Origin: Tetrapisispora phaffii CBS 4417
Lineage: Eukaryota > Ascomycota > Saccharomycetes > Saccharomycetales > Saccharomycetaceae
Length of the DNA stretch: 64,000 nt
NCBI RefSeq assembly: GCF_000236905.1
Contig: NC_016535.1
Coordinates: forward strand, 310,001-374,000
Direction of reading: 5' to 3'
Part shown: positions 21,001 through 29,222 of the stretch, one piece after another
Numbering within the stretch: the stretch's first letter is position 1
Layout of the letters: every line of letters begins with the position of its first letter
Notes under the pieces: model-generated
The model's input: the letters and a program-made list of their open reading frames with translations, nothing else
The model's database searches: none
What the model was told of the DNA's origin: nothing
Made by a program: the position numbers and the translations under genes

Positions 21001-21282
21001 GATGAAGATGGAGAGTTTGTTGATAAAGAAAAACCAAAAAGAGAGAAGAAAAGCAAAAAGAAGACATCGAAAAGAAAAGCAGATGTTCTCGATGATGATG
21101 AGGAGGTTACTATTATCAGAAAACGTGAAAGAAATGGGAAAGCATCCACTTTATCTGCAGAATACATAGAGAACTCTAGTGCAAGCAGTGATGGGGCTCT
21201 CAGTGACGTTGGTGAAAATAAATTTGACAGTGAAGAAGCAGAAGCAAAGGTTACAGATGAAGAACATGAAGATTTATTTTAA
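18049..21282 (+). CDS. CTR9: Paf1 complex subunit Ctr9
   Basis: Ctr9 is the TPR scaffold of the Paf1 complex, which travels with RNA polymerase II and promotes H2B ubiquitination, H3K4 and H3K36 methylation and 3'-end formation. The 1077-residue product matches the yeast length (1077). Tandem TPR helices run from about residue 50 to 860 (for example PLHTFLTWAHLDLAKG, ALQIDPYNIFAAQGIA, SLSCYKKALQNAE). A highly charged helical region follows (about 890-990, rich in E, K and Q), then an acidic, basic and serine-rich tail typical of Ctr9. It converges on DCP1. In S. cerevisiae (YOL145C, YOL149W) PSF3 and others lie between them. Confidence 0.97.
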   Translation: MESESLTSYPSMQWSTALDIPLKASEEVVSIDLETDLPDDPSDLRTLLVEESSDKEHWLTIALAYCHQGKVTDGIKLIEMALEAFRNTDKAPLHTFLTWAHLDLAKGTFTNSEAKQYELNQAEYHLKEAINYDPSTVSNMLATIDLYYQRGQYDKALETSDIFIKGIAAEDRRNGRTTKTNCLFLLLRAKILYQKKNYSASLRFFQELLVLNPVLKPDPRIGIGMCFWQLKDHSMAVKSWSRAKEIDPENKTASILVLLGDFHNSLTNSENDEQFKKQYSEAILNLENLYSGNKSNPVILTLLQSYFYFKGEYQSVIDIYEKKIMGMSSITANTILSEASFWCARSYYALNDYRKAFTMFQESLKKSEDNLLSKFGLGQTQIKNDLLEEGILTFENIYKSHENIQELNYILGLLYARKCLDTKTEYSHKEHTKLISKAVQFLEKYISLTTSKKNQLVIPKAFLILSQLYELQVQYKQALDILCRYLDDLKISNEKNIPIELLNNIGCFYFITGQKEKSLEFFNMAKEKLDLAGNDDSLEITLQYNIARSSEEDLAATNIVYSDILSKHPSYVHLKVRYLFTKFLQNKNSQSDEIEKEVNDLLQRNPADLEVRALYTWFMKNGLKNSNNIDEAKYKEYRNSEISTSKDTLTKYNSHDLYALISLGNFYCVMAKENKKTPAKCEQSYLKGIQLYQKALQIDPYNIFAAQGIAIIFAESKRLGAALEIWRKIRDSLDTEDVHMNISHCLLEMREYVKAIEGYELILKKFPNYSKLAKVYNLLGKTWYERGNKENSLSCYKKALQNAETSLKLEIESSNDLENSPKIASYKFNTVLLHFQIAEVVRRSGSKDRTVEDISSALTGLENALVLLKELKDKSYKFIVKDEIEQRIQLGETTMKNALQRSLKEQEEYELQQTGRLEQARKLIEENELKEKNRIEKEKELEQMKIAKQKEEFAKLQEEAQKIIQERDLAIVEESDNDKDLNSADEDGEFVDKEKPKREKKSKKKTSKRKADVLDDDEEVTIIRKRERNGKASTLSAEYIENSSASSDGALSDVGENKFDSEEAEAKVTDEEHEDLF

Positions 21283-21524
21283 AATAAAAATCATCAAAAA
21301 TACAGTTCCTTGGAACTAATTATTGATACTTCGTTTACAAATGTGTAGTGGAATGAGTTAAAATTGGTATATGTATATATATATAAATTATGTGTACTTA
21401 ATTAGTTGTATACTTAATAAAAAAATCATGAATAATCAATAACTATGCATTACATCCTTTATATTATGAACACTCATAAAAATTATATTTTGTAATATTT
21501 ATATTATGGTTAAGTTTAAATTCA

Positions 21525-22151
21525 TTATGTAAAGGAATCCTTTGGAGAATTCTCAAGTAAATACTTGATCAGTTCATATATATTTTCTCTATCAGCTACT
21601 GTATGAATCCAAATACCAAACACCTCATGTTTTACATTTTTGATTATTACTAAATCGTCTTTCACTTCAACACCCATAGTTTCAAGAGGATTCTTTTTGT
21701 TTTCTTCCGAATCAAATATATTCCTTTTATTAATTATACTGTTTGGAACAATACCCATCGAAAAATTATCCAAATTCATTCTATTAAGTATAATCAAACC
21801 GTAATTGTAAATATCTTTGCCCGTTAAAACAGTTCCAGAGAATGTTGAAGCTGGATTATCAGAATTCAGTAAACTATTTGACTCCACATTATCGGGCAGC
21901 ATAGAATCCTGAGAAATGTCTCGCAGATATATAGCTAAAACACCTTGATATTCTAGTTTATTCCATTCGTCTTTCTCAAAATCCCACTGATAAACAGATG
22001 CATGTGGCGTGTGGAAGAGTAATTGTTTGATTTTAGGATCGTATCTGCCAATAACATTGAAATTCAATGCTTTACGGTAAAACTCCATAGTCATAACATC
22101 TGTGGATTCAGAATTTTCAACATCATCTTTCCCTGTATTGTTATTTCCCAT
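21525..22151 (-). CDS. DCP1: mRNA decapping activator Dcp1
   Basis: Dcp1 is the EVH1-domain partner that activates the Dcp2 pyrophosphatase in 5' cap removal and P-body assembly. The 208-residue product (231 in S. cerevisiae) has the whole EVH1 fold. MEFYRKALNFNVIGRYDP and LFHTPHASVYQWDFEKDEWN are near-identical to yeast, and the C-terminal strand and helix GIWIHTVADRENIYELIKYLLEN keep the tryptophan that contacts decapping enhancers. The length difference comes from a shorter Asn/Ser-rich insert at about residues 95-110. The start at 22151 gives a short divergent N-terminus ahead of conserved sequence from about residue 22. Confidence 0.96.
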   Translation of the reverse strand: MGNNNTGKDDVENSESTDVMTMEFYRKALNFNVIGRYDPKIKQLLFHTPHASVYQWDFEKDEWNKLEYQGVLAIYLRDISQDSMLPDNVESNSLLNSDNPASTFSGTVLTGKDIYNYGLIILNRMNLDNFSMGIVPNSIINKRNIFDSEENKKNPLETMGVEVKDDLVIIKNVKHEVFGIWIHTVADRENIYELIKYLLENSPKDSFT

Positions 22152-22235
22152 TTTGCTCTTAATTTAATCTTCCTTCTTACGTAAATATATCTTAAAGCTC
22201 TGTTTATTTTTTAATCCCTTTTGGCAACTTGAAAG

Positions 22236-22257
22236 GATGAGATCTCTGAAAAATAAA
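22236..22257. promoter_or_regulatory. PAC and RRPE-like pair upstream of DCP1
   Basis: GATGAGAT (22236-22243) matches PAC and TGAAAAATAAA (22247-22257) is an RRPE-like A-rich element. They are only about 85-105 bp from the DCP1 start. DCP1 is not a classical member of the ribosome-biogenesis regulon. Confidence 0.4.
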
Positions 22258-23181
22258 GATAATAAGACAAGAGCAATTATTTATGTCGTTTCTTAGAAAT
22301 GAATTCAACCATCAATTGAACCACAATCACAAATGAATACATAGAAACTTATAACAACGTTCTTTCACTTGGTAACATTTCAACTAAAGTATATTAATTG
22401 TAGTTTGATTTTATGTTCAAGTGCATTTTTCTAAAAAGTTGAATTATTTTATAGATTACCCGCATAAGGACTCTGGCCGTACAGATCTTGTACGTTTTAA
22501 GGCCATGTTATAAAAGAAAGATGTACTATTTTAATGGAACTGTCACCCATTTATACAATGATATGTAAATAGGATATGAAAGAAAGCCATGAGATTTCAC
22601 TAACAGGTGAATCAAATAGTACTTAGATTATTTGTCGATAAAAATGACGTGCATTCACTTCCTAACAGATGAGAATATAAGTGGCTAAATTCAACTAGCA
22701 ATATTTGCGCGGCTAATCCAAAGCTATGGATTTTAGGAGAATATATATTAGCTAAATGTTCTAGATGTAACAATTAACCATACCTATACCGTATGCCTCT
22801 ACTTTTATTCATACCTATACAGCTTTGATTATGGATGGGTTCCAATGCAAGACAGACCAGTGTCAATAAGCATAACTTGGAAGACCTGGGGGTAAAAGGT
22901 AATATTATTCATAACTTAAGGTAAGTAGGTCAAGAAACGCTAGTTTACTCAAATGATTAGCGAAACTGGCGGGGGATTTGGGATAATATCGTGGTCTGTT
23001 GTTTTTTTTGTGCACTTTCATTCCGACTATGCCACTATTATTACATAAAGGCAAGATGACATCCTGTTCTCCATTCAGAACATCAATATTCGCTATCGGC
23101 GTTCACTGAAAGTTAGGTTCGGCAGCTCATATAAGATCATAATAGCCTGCCATTGCTTGCACTCGGATGGAACTGAAGCGA

Positions 23182-23198
23182 CGGACCTTTATAGTCCG
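23182..23198. promoter_or_regulatory. Inverted CGG pair, zinc-cluster factor site
   Basis: CGGAC-N7-GTCCG is a perfect inverted repeat with CGG-N11-CCG spacing, the geometry of a Zn2Cys6 dimer such as Gal4. Each arm also fits the Stb5 half-site CGGNS. It lies 982 bp before the YMR315W homologue; further CGGNS half-sites include one at 23690-23694. Stb5 controls YMR315W in S. cerevisiae. Confidence 0.4.
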
Positions 23199-24179
23199 TA
23201 TATCTATAAGGGTACGTTGGTCGCGGATCTGTAAGGATCTGATATATAATTCGAATTTTCCTTCCTTAGTTGATTCAACTTTCAACTTCGTAATCCTCTA
23301 CTAACGTGGGGGTTGAGATGGTAATATGTATGTATGGTTCCTCCGTCGCATGGTGTGGTGAGATTGCCTTGTTTCAAAAGGGCAAATGCAATTGATTCTG
23401 CGCTCGGCGATAGGAGTTTACATTTTCACATGGAGGAGATAAAGCAAGAAAAAGAAACACATGCGAGAGGCATCGGAATTAAGCTGTGCGTTTCTCTCTT
23501 GTATGGCTTGGAGGTTTGTACGTTACTAACTCTTGAGAGTTTTGGATACACAAAGTATGGACAATAATTAGTACCTTATCGTTGTTACTCACTAACTCGA
23601 AGTCATAAAACAATCAGATATTTGGACGAGGTTTATCCACCAGTGGTTACTTTCAAGTTTTAGTAAAGTGGTAGTTAAAAGTTGTACACCGGAGGTTCAA
23701 CCTGTCTTCGAAACTAATGTGGGTTCAATAGTTTATTCTGTTGTGTTTTTCATACAGCTATACTCTTAGTGAAATTCAATTACGTAGAGTTGAAACTTTG
23801 CGAAGTCAGTAAGCGGGTGGTATTAAGTTTTATGCGGTGGTTCTTTCGTGGATATTTAATATATTTTATTTGGTAACTAGTTTCATCAAATGACTTTAAT
23901 GAAGAAAAAGGAAAGAATGGTCTTATTCTATTTATCACTTGTGAACAAAAACTATGTTTTATTTTTGAAATTATTAAATATTTAAGCAATTGGTATTTAA
24001 TTAAATTTTACAGCAATTTCTTTTAATCATAAGAATTTTATTATTTTTCACGTCGAAATATATTAAATTGGTTGCTAATTTGTCAATATTCAGAACTCTA
24101 GAGACCTTTTTAACAATAAGTTAATCATCCTTTCATTTTACTACAGGTAATCAAAATAACAACTCCCAACAAACAAAAT

Positions 24180-25232
24180 ATGTCCCCAATTTTAAAAGTC
24201 GGTGTCGTCGGTACTGGTATATTTGCCACAGACAGACATTTACCATCATACCAAGAAATGTCAGACAACTTCAAGGTTGTTGCTGCCTATAACAGAACTA
24301 AGGCTAAGGCTTTAATCTTCGCCGAAAAAGCTGGTTTGCCAGATAATAAGGTCTACGATGATTTGGACCAAATTTTGAATGACAAGGACGTTGACTATAT
24401 TGATGCTTTACTTCCAGTTCAATTCAATGTTTCAACTCTACAAAAAGCAATTGCTGCTGGTAAGCCAATTTTAATGGAAAAACCTATTGCTGCAACTATG
24501 GAACAAGCCAGAAAAATGGTGCAATTAGCTGATTCAACTGATTTACCAGTTGGTATTGCTGAAAACTGGTTATACTTACAAGTTATTGAGCCAGCTAAAG
24601 AACAATTAAAGAGAATTGGTGAAGTTGTCGGTTTCACTCATAACTCAACCGGTCCATTCGTTCAAGATAACAAATATTTAGCAACCACTTGGAGACAAAA
24701 CCCAGAACATATTGGTGGTTTCTTATCAGACGGTGGTGTCCATCAGTTAGCCTTAGTTACCGACATCTTAGGTGAATTTGACACAATTTCCGCTTTAACC
24801 TCTCAAGTTAGAGAGGTATCTGGTGCTGATGACATTGTCTTTTCTACCGTTAGATTAAGAAATAAGAAGACAATCGGTACTTTCACTTACGGTTCTGCTT
24901 TCGGTGCATCTGAAAAATCCGTTTTCCTAAAAATATACGGTACCAAAGGTTCCATGGTTATTGACTTATCAAACAAAACAAAACCAGTTATTAAGATCAG
25001 AGTTGGTGACTCTGCTGAATCTGCAAGCGCTGAAGAAGTTATTGAAGTTAATGTTGAGGAATCTTTCGGTGTTAACCCAGAATTCTTGAACTTCCACGAA
25101 GCTGTCGCTAAAAAGGACAAGACATTATTCAAGTCTTCACCAAGAGCTGCCTTCCACCATTTAGCTTGTGTTGCTGCTTTCTTAGAATCATCCGCTACGA
25201 ATGGTGACCATGTTACTGTTGAAAGAATTTAA
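24180..25232 (+). CDS. NADP(H) oxidoreductase, Gfo/Idh/MocA family (YMR315W homologue)
   Basis: The 350-residue product is close to S. cerevisiae YMR315W (349), a cytosolic NADP(H)-dependent oxidoreductase linked to NADPH supply under stress; its physiological substrate is not settled. An N-terminal Rossmann fold has VGVVGTGIF at residues 7-15. The family signature EKP is at residues 100-102. The C-terminal alpha/beta domain contains conserved HNSTGPFV, WRQNPEHIGGFLSDGGVHQLALV and FTYGSAFGASEKSVFLKIYGTKG blocks. Codon use looks like that of a well-expressed gene. Neither neighbour is a chromosome XIII gene in S. cerevisiae, so its place here reflects a rearrangement or an ancestral order. It converges on SSB. 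Confidence 0.93.
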   Translation: MSPILKVGVVGTGIFATDRHLPSYQEMSDNFKVVAAYNRTKAKALIFAEKAGLPDNKVYDDLDQILNDKDVDYIDALLPVQFNVSTLQKAIAAGKPILMEKPIAATMEQARKMVQLADSTDLPVGIAENWLYLQVIEPAKEQLKRIGEVVGFTHNSTGPFVQDNKYLATTWRQNPEHIGGFLSDGGVHQLALVTDILGEFDTISALTSQVREVSGADDIVFSTVRLRNKKTIGTFTYGSAFGASEKSVFLKIYGTKGSMVIDLSNKTKPVIKIRVGDSAESASAEEVIEVNVEESFGVNPEFLNFHEAVAKKDKTLFKSSPRAAFHHLACVAAFLESSATNGDHVTVERI

Positions 25233-25481
25233 ATAGAAGGCAACGTTTCTGAAGATAATGAGTGTATATGTATGACCAATATTTAGTTTTATAAACTGTA
25301 ATGATGATATTATTATTATAATTAAGGGCTTTTGTCTATAAAATGGGATTCAAACGTTTATATAGTTATATATGCGGTTAACTAATTAGAAGAGATATGA
25401 ATAGAATTTTTATTGAAATTTATTTATTTTTTAAAATGAAAATAAGATACAGAGATTAACAGACATTATATACTAGATATC

Positions 25482-27323
25482 CTAACGGGAGGACATAGCC
25501 TTGGTAACAACTCTCTTCAAACCAACTTCGGCCTTTCTTAAGTCATCAGTGGATGAATCTTCAATGGCTAGAGCAGCCATGGCTTCGGATAAAGCATTTT
25601 CGATCTTAACTTTAGAACCCCTCTTTAACTTGGCAGATAAAACTGGGTCAGTGACAGTTTGTTCGATAGAAGCAACGTAAGACTCTAATCTTTGTCTAGC
25701 TTCGTGTCTCTTGGCAAAAGCTTCATCAGCAGCCTTGAATTCTTCGGCTTGGTTGACCATCTTCTCGATATCTTCGGTGGATAATCTACCAACAGCGTTG
25801 GAGATAGTAATGTTAGAGGACTTACCGGTGGATTTTTCAACGGCAGTAACCTTTAAGATACCATTAGCATCGACTTCGAAAATAGCTTCTAAGACTGGTT
25901 CACCAGCTGGCATTGGTGGAACACCCTTTAAGTCGAATTCACCTAATAAAGTGTTTTCCTTACAGTTAACACGTTCACCTTGGTAAACTGGGAATTGAAC
26001 AGTAGTTTGGTTGTCACCGACAGTAGTGAAAGTTCTTCTCTTGATGGTTGGAACAGTAGTGTTTCTTGGAACAACAATACCGAAAATGTCACCTTGCATA
26101 CCAACACCTAAAGATAATGGAGCAACATCTAATAATAGTAAGTCCTTGGTTTCATCAGAAGTAGATTGACCAGTTAAAATAGCACCTTGGACAGCAGCAC
26201 CGTAGGCAACAGCTTCATCTGGGTTAATGGATTTTTCTAATTGTTTACCATCGAAGAAGTCAGATAATAACTTTTGGACCTTTGGAATTCTGGTAGAACC
26301 ACCGACTAAGACAACTTCGTCAATTTGGGACTTAGAGATCTTGGCATCCTTTAAGACTTGTTCAACTGGGGTTAAAGTAGATTTGAATAAAGCGGCGTTT
26401 AAGTCTTCGAATCTAGCTCTGGTTAAAGAAGCTTCGAAATCTTCACCATCGAATAAGGAGTCGACTTCAACGGTAGTTTGGGTGACAGAGGATAAAGTTC
26501 TCTTAGCTCTTTCAGCAGCAGTTCTTAATCTTCTTAAAGCTCTGGCGTCGTTAGAGATGTCAGAACCGGTCTTCTTCTTGAATTCAGCCTTGAAATGTTC
26601 TAATAAGTTAGTGTCGAAATCTTGACCACCTAAATGGGTGTTACCGGAGGTAGACTTAACAGTGAAAACACCACCAGCGATGTGTAATAAGGAAACATCG
26701 AAAGTACCACCACCTAAATCGAAGATTAAGACGTGTCTTTCCTTTTCGGACTTACCAGCACCTAAACCGTAAGCAATAGCAGCGGCAGTTGGTTCATTGA
26801 TAATTCTTAAGACGTTCAAACCAGAAATGGCACCGGCGTCCTTGGTAGCTTGTCTCTGAGCATCGTTGAAATAAGCTGGGACAGTGATGACAGCCTTTTC
26901 GACCTTCTTACCGATCTTAGCTTCAGCGATTTCCTTCATCTTGGTTAGAACCATAGAAGAAATTTCTTGTGGAGAGAAAGTCTTGTTTTCACCCAAGTAT
27001 TCAACTTCGATCATTGGAGCACCTTGGGCATCAATGACCTTGAATGGCCAAGTCTTCATATCTTCTTGCACAGCATCCTCGTCGAATCTTCTACCGATTA
27101 AACGTTTAGCATCGAAGACGGTATTTCTTGGGTTCAAAGCAGCTTGATTCTTAGCAGCGTCACCGATTAATCTTTCTTCTGGAGTGAAAGCAACGAACGA
27201 TGGAGTAACTCTGTTACCTTGTTCATTGGCAATGATTTCAACAGATGATTCGTAAGTGGCAACACATGAATAGGTAGTACCTAAATCGATACCAATAGCA
27301 CCTTGGAAAACACCTTCAGCCAT
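25482..27323 (-). CDS. SSB2: Ribosome-associated Hsp70 chaperone Ssb
   Basis: Ssb is the fungal Hsp70 that binds nascent chains at the ribosome exit tunnel together with the RAC complex (Zuo1/Ssz1). The 613-residue product equals the length of yeast Ssb1 and Ssb2. The nucleotide-binding domain has [13 protein letters not shown] (about 11-23), [13 protein letters not shown] and [11 protein letters not shown]. The linker is [13 protein letters not shown]. The substrate domain follows, ending in a short lid. I took the Met at 27323 ([11 protein letters not shown]); an in-frame Met at 27419 would add 32 unrelated residues. Strong codon bias fits high expression. BRE4 next door points to the SSB1 locus and the MRX7/VID27 side to SSB2, so the symbol is only one of two equivalent choices. 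Confidence 0.95.
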   Translation of the reverse strand: MAEGVFQGAIGIDLGTTYSCVATYESSVEIIANEQGNRVTPSFVAFTPEERLIGDAAKNQAALNPRNTVFDAKRLIGRRFDEDAVQEDMKTWPFKVIDAQGAPMIEVEYLGENKTFSPQEISSMVLTKMKEIAEAKIGKKVEKAVITVPAYFNDAQRQATKDAGAISGLNVLRIINEPTAAAIAYGLGAGKSEKERHVLIFDLGGGTFDVSLLHIAGGVFTVKSTSGNTHLGGQDFDTNLLEHFKAEFKKKTGSDISNDARALRRLRTAAERAKRTLSSVTQTTVEVDSLFDGEDFEASLTRARFEDLNAALFKSTLTPVEQVLKDAKISKSQIDEVVLVGGSTRIPKVQKLLSDFFDGKQLEKSINPDEAVAYGAAVQGAILTGQSTSDETKDLLLLDVAPLSLGVGMQGDIFGIVVPRNTTVPTIKRRTFTTVGDNQTTVQFPVYQGERVNCKENTLLGEFDLKGVPPMPAGEPVLEAIFEVDANGILKVTAVEKSTGKSSNITISNAVGRLSTEDIEKMVNQAEEFKAADEAFAKRHEARQRLESYVASIEQTVTDPVLSAKLKRGSKVKIENALSEAMAALAIEDSSTDDLRKAEVGLKRVVTKAMSSR

Positions 27324-29222
27324 TCTTATTTGTATAGTTTTGAAGTTGTCTGGTTTACGCTTTTTCCTGAAATTACGAACCAGTATAAAAGAAAGCAAGA
27401 AGTTACATATAAATAACAAGAACCTATTTTCTGTTTTCTTTTAAATGAAAAGTTTCAATTACACATTGTACTAATAAATTTTCTAACCAATTAATAATAA
27501 TTGTATTTCCCATGTATCAAATCTAAAAAAAAAAATTAAAAAGACATTAATCACTGTAGTAGCACAATTGACTGTATCGTGAAGGTCAAACTTCAAAAGT
27601 TGTAAAAAGTATGACTTTATCACTATATATCACTAATAATTAGTATGTCTTCCCATATGATAACAGTATCAAAAAAAATATTTACAACCTCATCGAGAAA
27701 TTTCACCAAACTGAAAAATTTGTATGATGGTGACATTTTTCACTTTTTCACTTTTATACTGAGAGCGTATTATTATAAACTAGGCAATACAGCAGTCTTG
27801 TCCTGTGGAAGCCACATTTTCTTTGGAAAGAAAACTTCAATTCTAGGCAGAAGCGTTTAGCTGCATTTCTTTGTATTGTACTGGTTCTTCCGCCTACGTG
27901 CTTGCTGGGAGCTTCAATGGGAGCAGCCTCGGGTTAGGGGGGAGGGTTGGGAGGAACAGACAGGTATCACCGTGAACGAACGTTATGGCATGTTTTCGTG
28001 CACAATGCTCCGGTGGAGGTCCCAAATTCGCACTTTTTCATCCGTCTTTGTGCGTGTCTCTCTGCGCGTTGGTTTTTCAACGAGCTCCATAGTGAAGAAT
28101 TCAACCGTGCGTACTTACAATATCCTTTGGGACCATCACGACAGATCCGCGGCAAAATGAGCACACGGGCGTCACCAGGGGGCGTGCCGCATCGTTACCC
28201 TGCTGGGCGGCTATCTTGGTGGGTCCCCTGTGTGAGTGAGTGTCCTCAGCAGGGCCGGTTAGCCGCCGCCGTTTCCTCACCTGTGTGTATGTACATGTAA
28301 GATACAGGAAGGCTACCGGTGTTGGCTGGGTGGCAAATCTTGGTTTTGTGTCACAAAAAGATGCGATAAAACAGAGGCATCTGCCCCCCCCCTCTAATCT
28401 ATTTTTTTTTGATTTCTTATATAAATAAGGTAAGAATAATGGCCGCTGTTAAACTGCTTCTCTAGTATAATACATTTTCCTATTTTATTTTGGTCTTGGT
28501 TTTTTATTATAATACAGAAAAATTGGTAGGTTAAAAGCCCTCCTGGTATACGTTTCTCGTGGTATGTATATAATGTCCAGCTTTGTATGTTTTGGTTAGT
28601 GGTCAAGGTATTTCAGAAAATATCATTATGCATTTGAAATGCAGAATGGCCATTTGTAGGATTTTAACATTTTGTTCCCCTACCCAAGGGAAGAAGAAGG
28701 TCATAATTATTGTGGGGATTATTTCAGTACGGACATAATGGTTTATTGCTGACTTGAAGTTTAAAGTTTTATTACTAATATTAACGCAAGTTCTATAATA
28801 CATGTTATTTGAACCCTTTTTATTTTAATTACCACTGAAAAACAGTAAAAGAGTTATTATTTCTACAACATCATACAGATGCCATGAACAGTTAGCGCTG
28901 ATGGAGCCGAGATGCGATAAACAAGAAATCATAGCGAAGACAAAATTTTGAAATATGAAAATATGCAAAGAAAAAATTGAAGATAGATGATTAAAAAAAT
29001 GAAGTCATCCTTTGTGTATACTTAAATGGAGAAGTAACATCTTTTAATTATTGCGTTTTGTTATTATCAAACGCTCTAAGAAGACAATAACACACATTAA
29101 TATTACTTTGGTATTTTGATCGCTCTACTGTTTACCACTATATTATTCACAGTGGAAAATTATCTTTAACTTACGAATGCTTCAGTATCTGCACAGACCC
29201 TTTGTAAACGTTTGAAATAAAA
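27324..29222. other. Long divergent SSB/BRE4 intergenic region with GC peak
   Basis: This 1899 bp interval replaces the position of PTP1 or MER1 in S. cerevisiae. Flanks are AT-rich, but about 27880-28330 is GC-rich (the 60 bases from 28141 are about 65% GC). That core holds stress-type and other motifs, listed separately. ORFs of 94 and 117 codons in the core (27876-28300) show no recognisable family and probably exist because GC-rich DNA has few stops. No PTP1 or MER1 remnant was recognised. Confidence 0.6.
27936..28393. promoter_or_regulatory. STRE, URS1-like and PDRE-like motif cluster
   Basis: Four stress-response elements are present: AGGGG at 27936-27940 and 28177-28181, and CCCCT at 28225-28229 and 28389-28393. 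TAGCCGCCG at about 28261-28269 matches the Ume6 URS1 core, and TCCGCGG at 28146-28152 matches seven of eight bases of a Pdr1/Pdr3 element. They could serve SSB, BRE4, or a gene since lost; at 65% GC some will be chance. Confidence 0.3.

Larger units (their letters stand above)
22152..24179. other. Long intergenic region DCP1-YMR315W homologue
   Basis: At 2028 bp this is the longest gene-free stretch in the window. It lies at the junction between the chromosome XV/XIV-like block and the next syntenic block, so it may be a rearrangement point. It contains PAC/RRPE-like motifs and a Reb1 core (TTACCCG, 22456-22462) near DCP1, and several CGG half-sites, including an inverted pair at 23182-23198. 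TATA-like GATATATAAT follows at about 23239. A 77-codon ORF at 23334-23567 resembles nothing known to me. Confidence 0.6.

Noticed and set aside
22915..22926. Minus-strand ACTTACCTTAAG, identical to 12 bases near the 5' end of yeast U1 snRNA
   Set aside because: The match stops there; the U1-70K loop sequence (GATCANGAAG) and an Sm site with proper flanks do not follow, so it is probably chance.
27324..27419. 32-residue N-terminal extension of SSB
   Set aside because: Ssb proteins begin at [11 protein letters not shown]; the extension falls in promoter-like AT-rich DNA.
27876..28300. ORFs of 94 and 117 codons in the SSB/BRE4 gap
   Set aside because: They lie exactly in the GC-rich core, where stop codons are rare, and show no conserved motif or PTP1/MER1 similarity.
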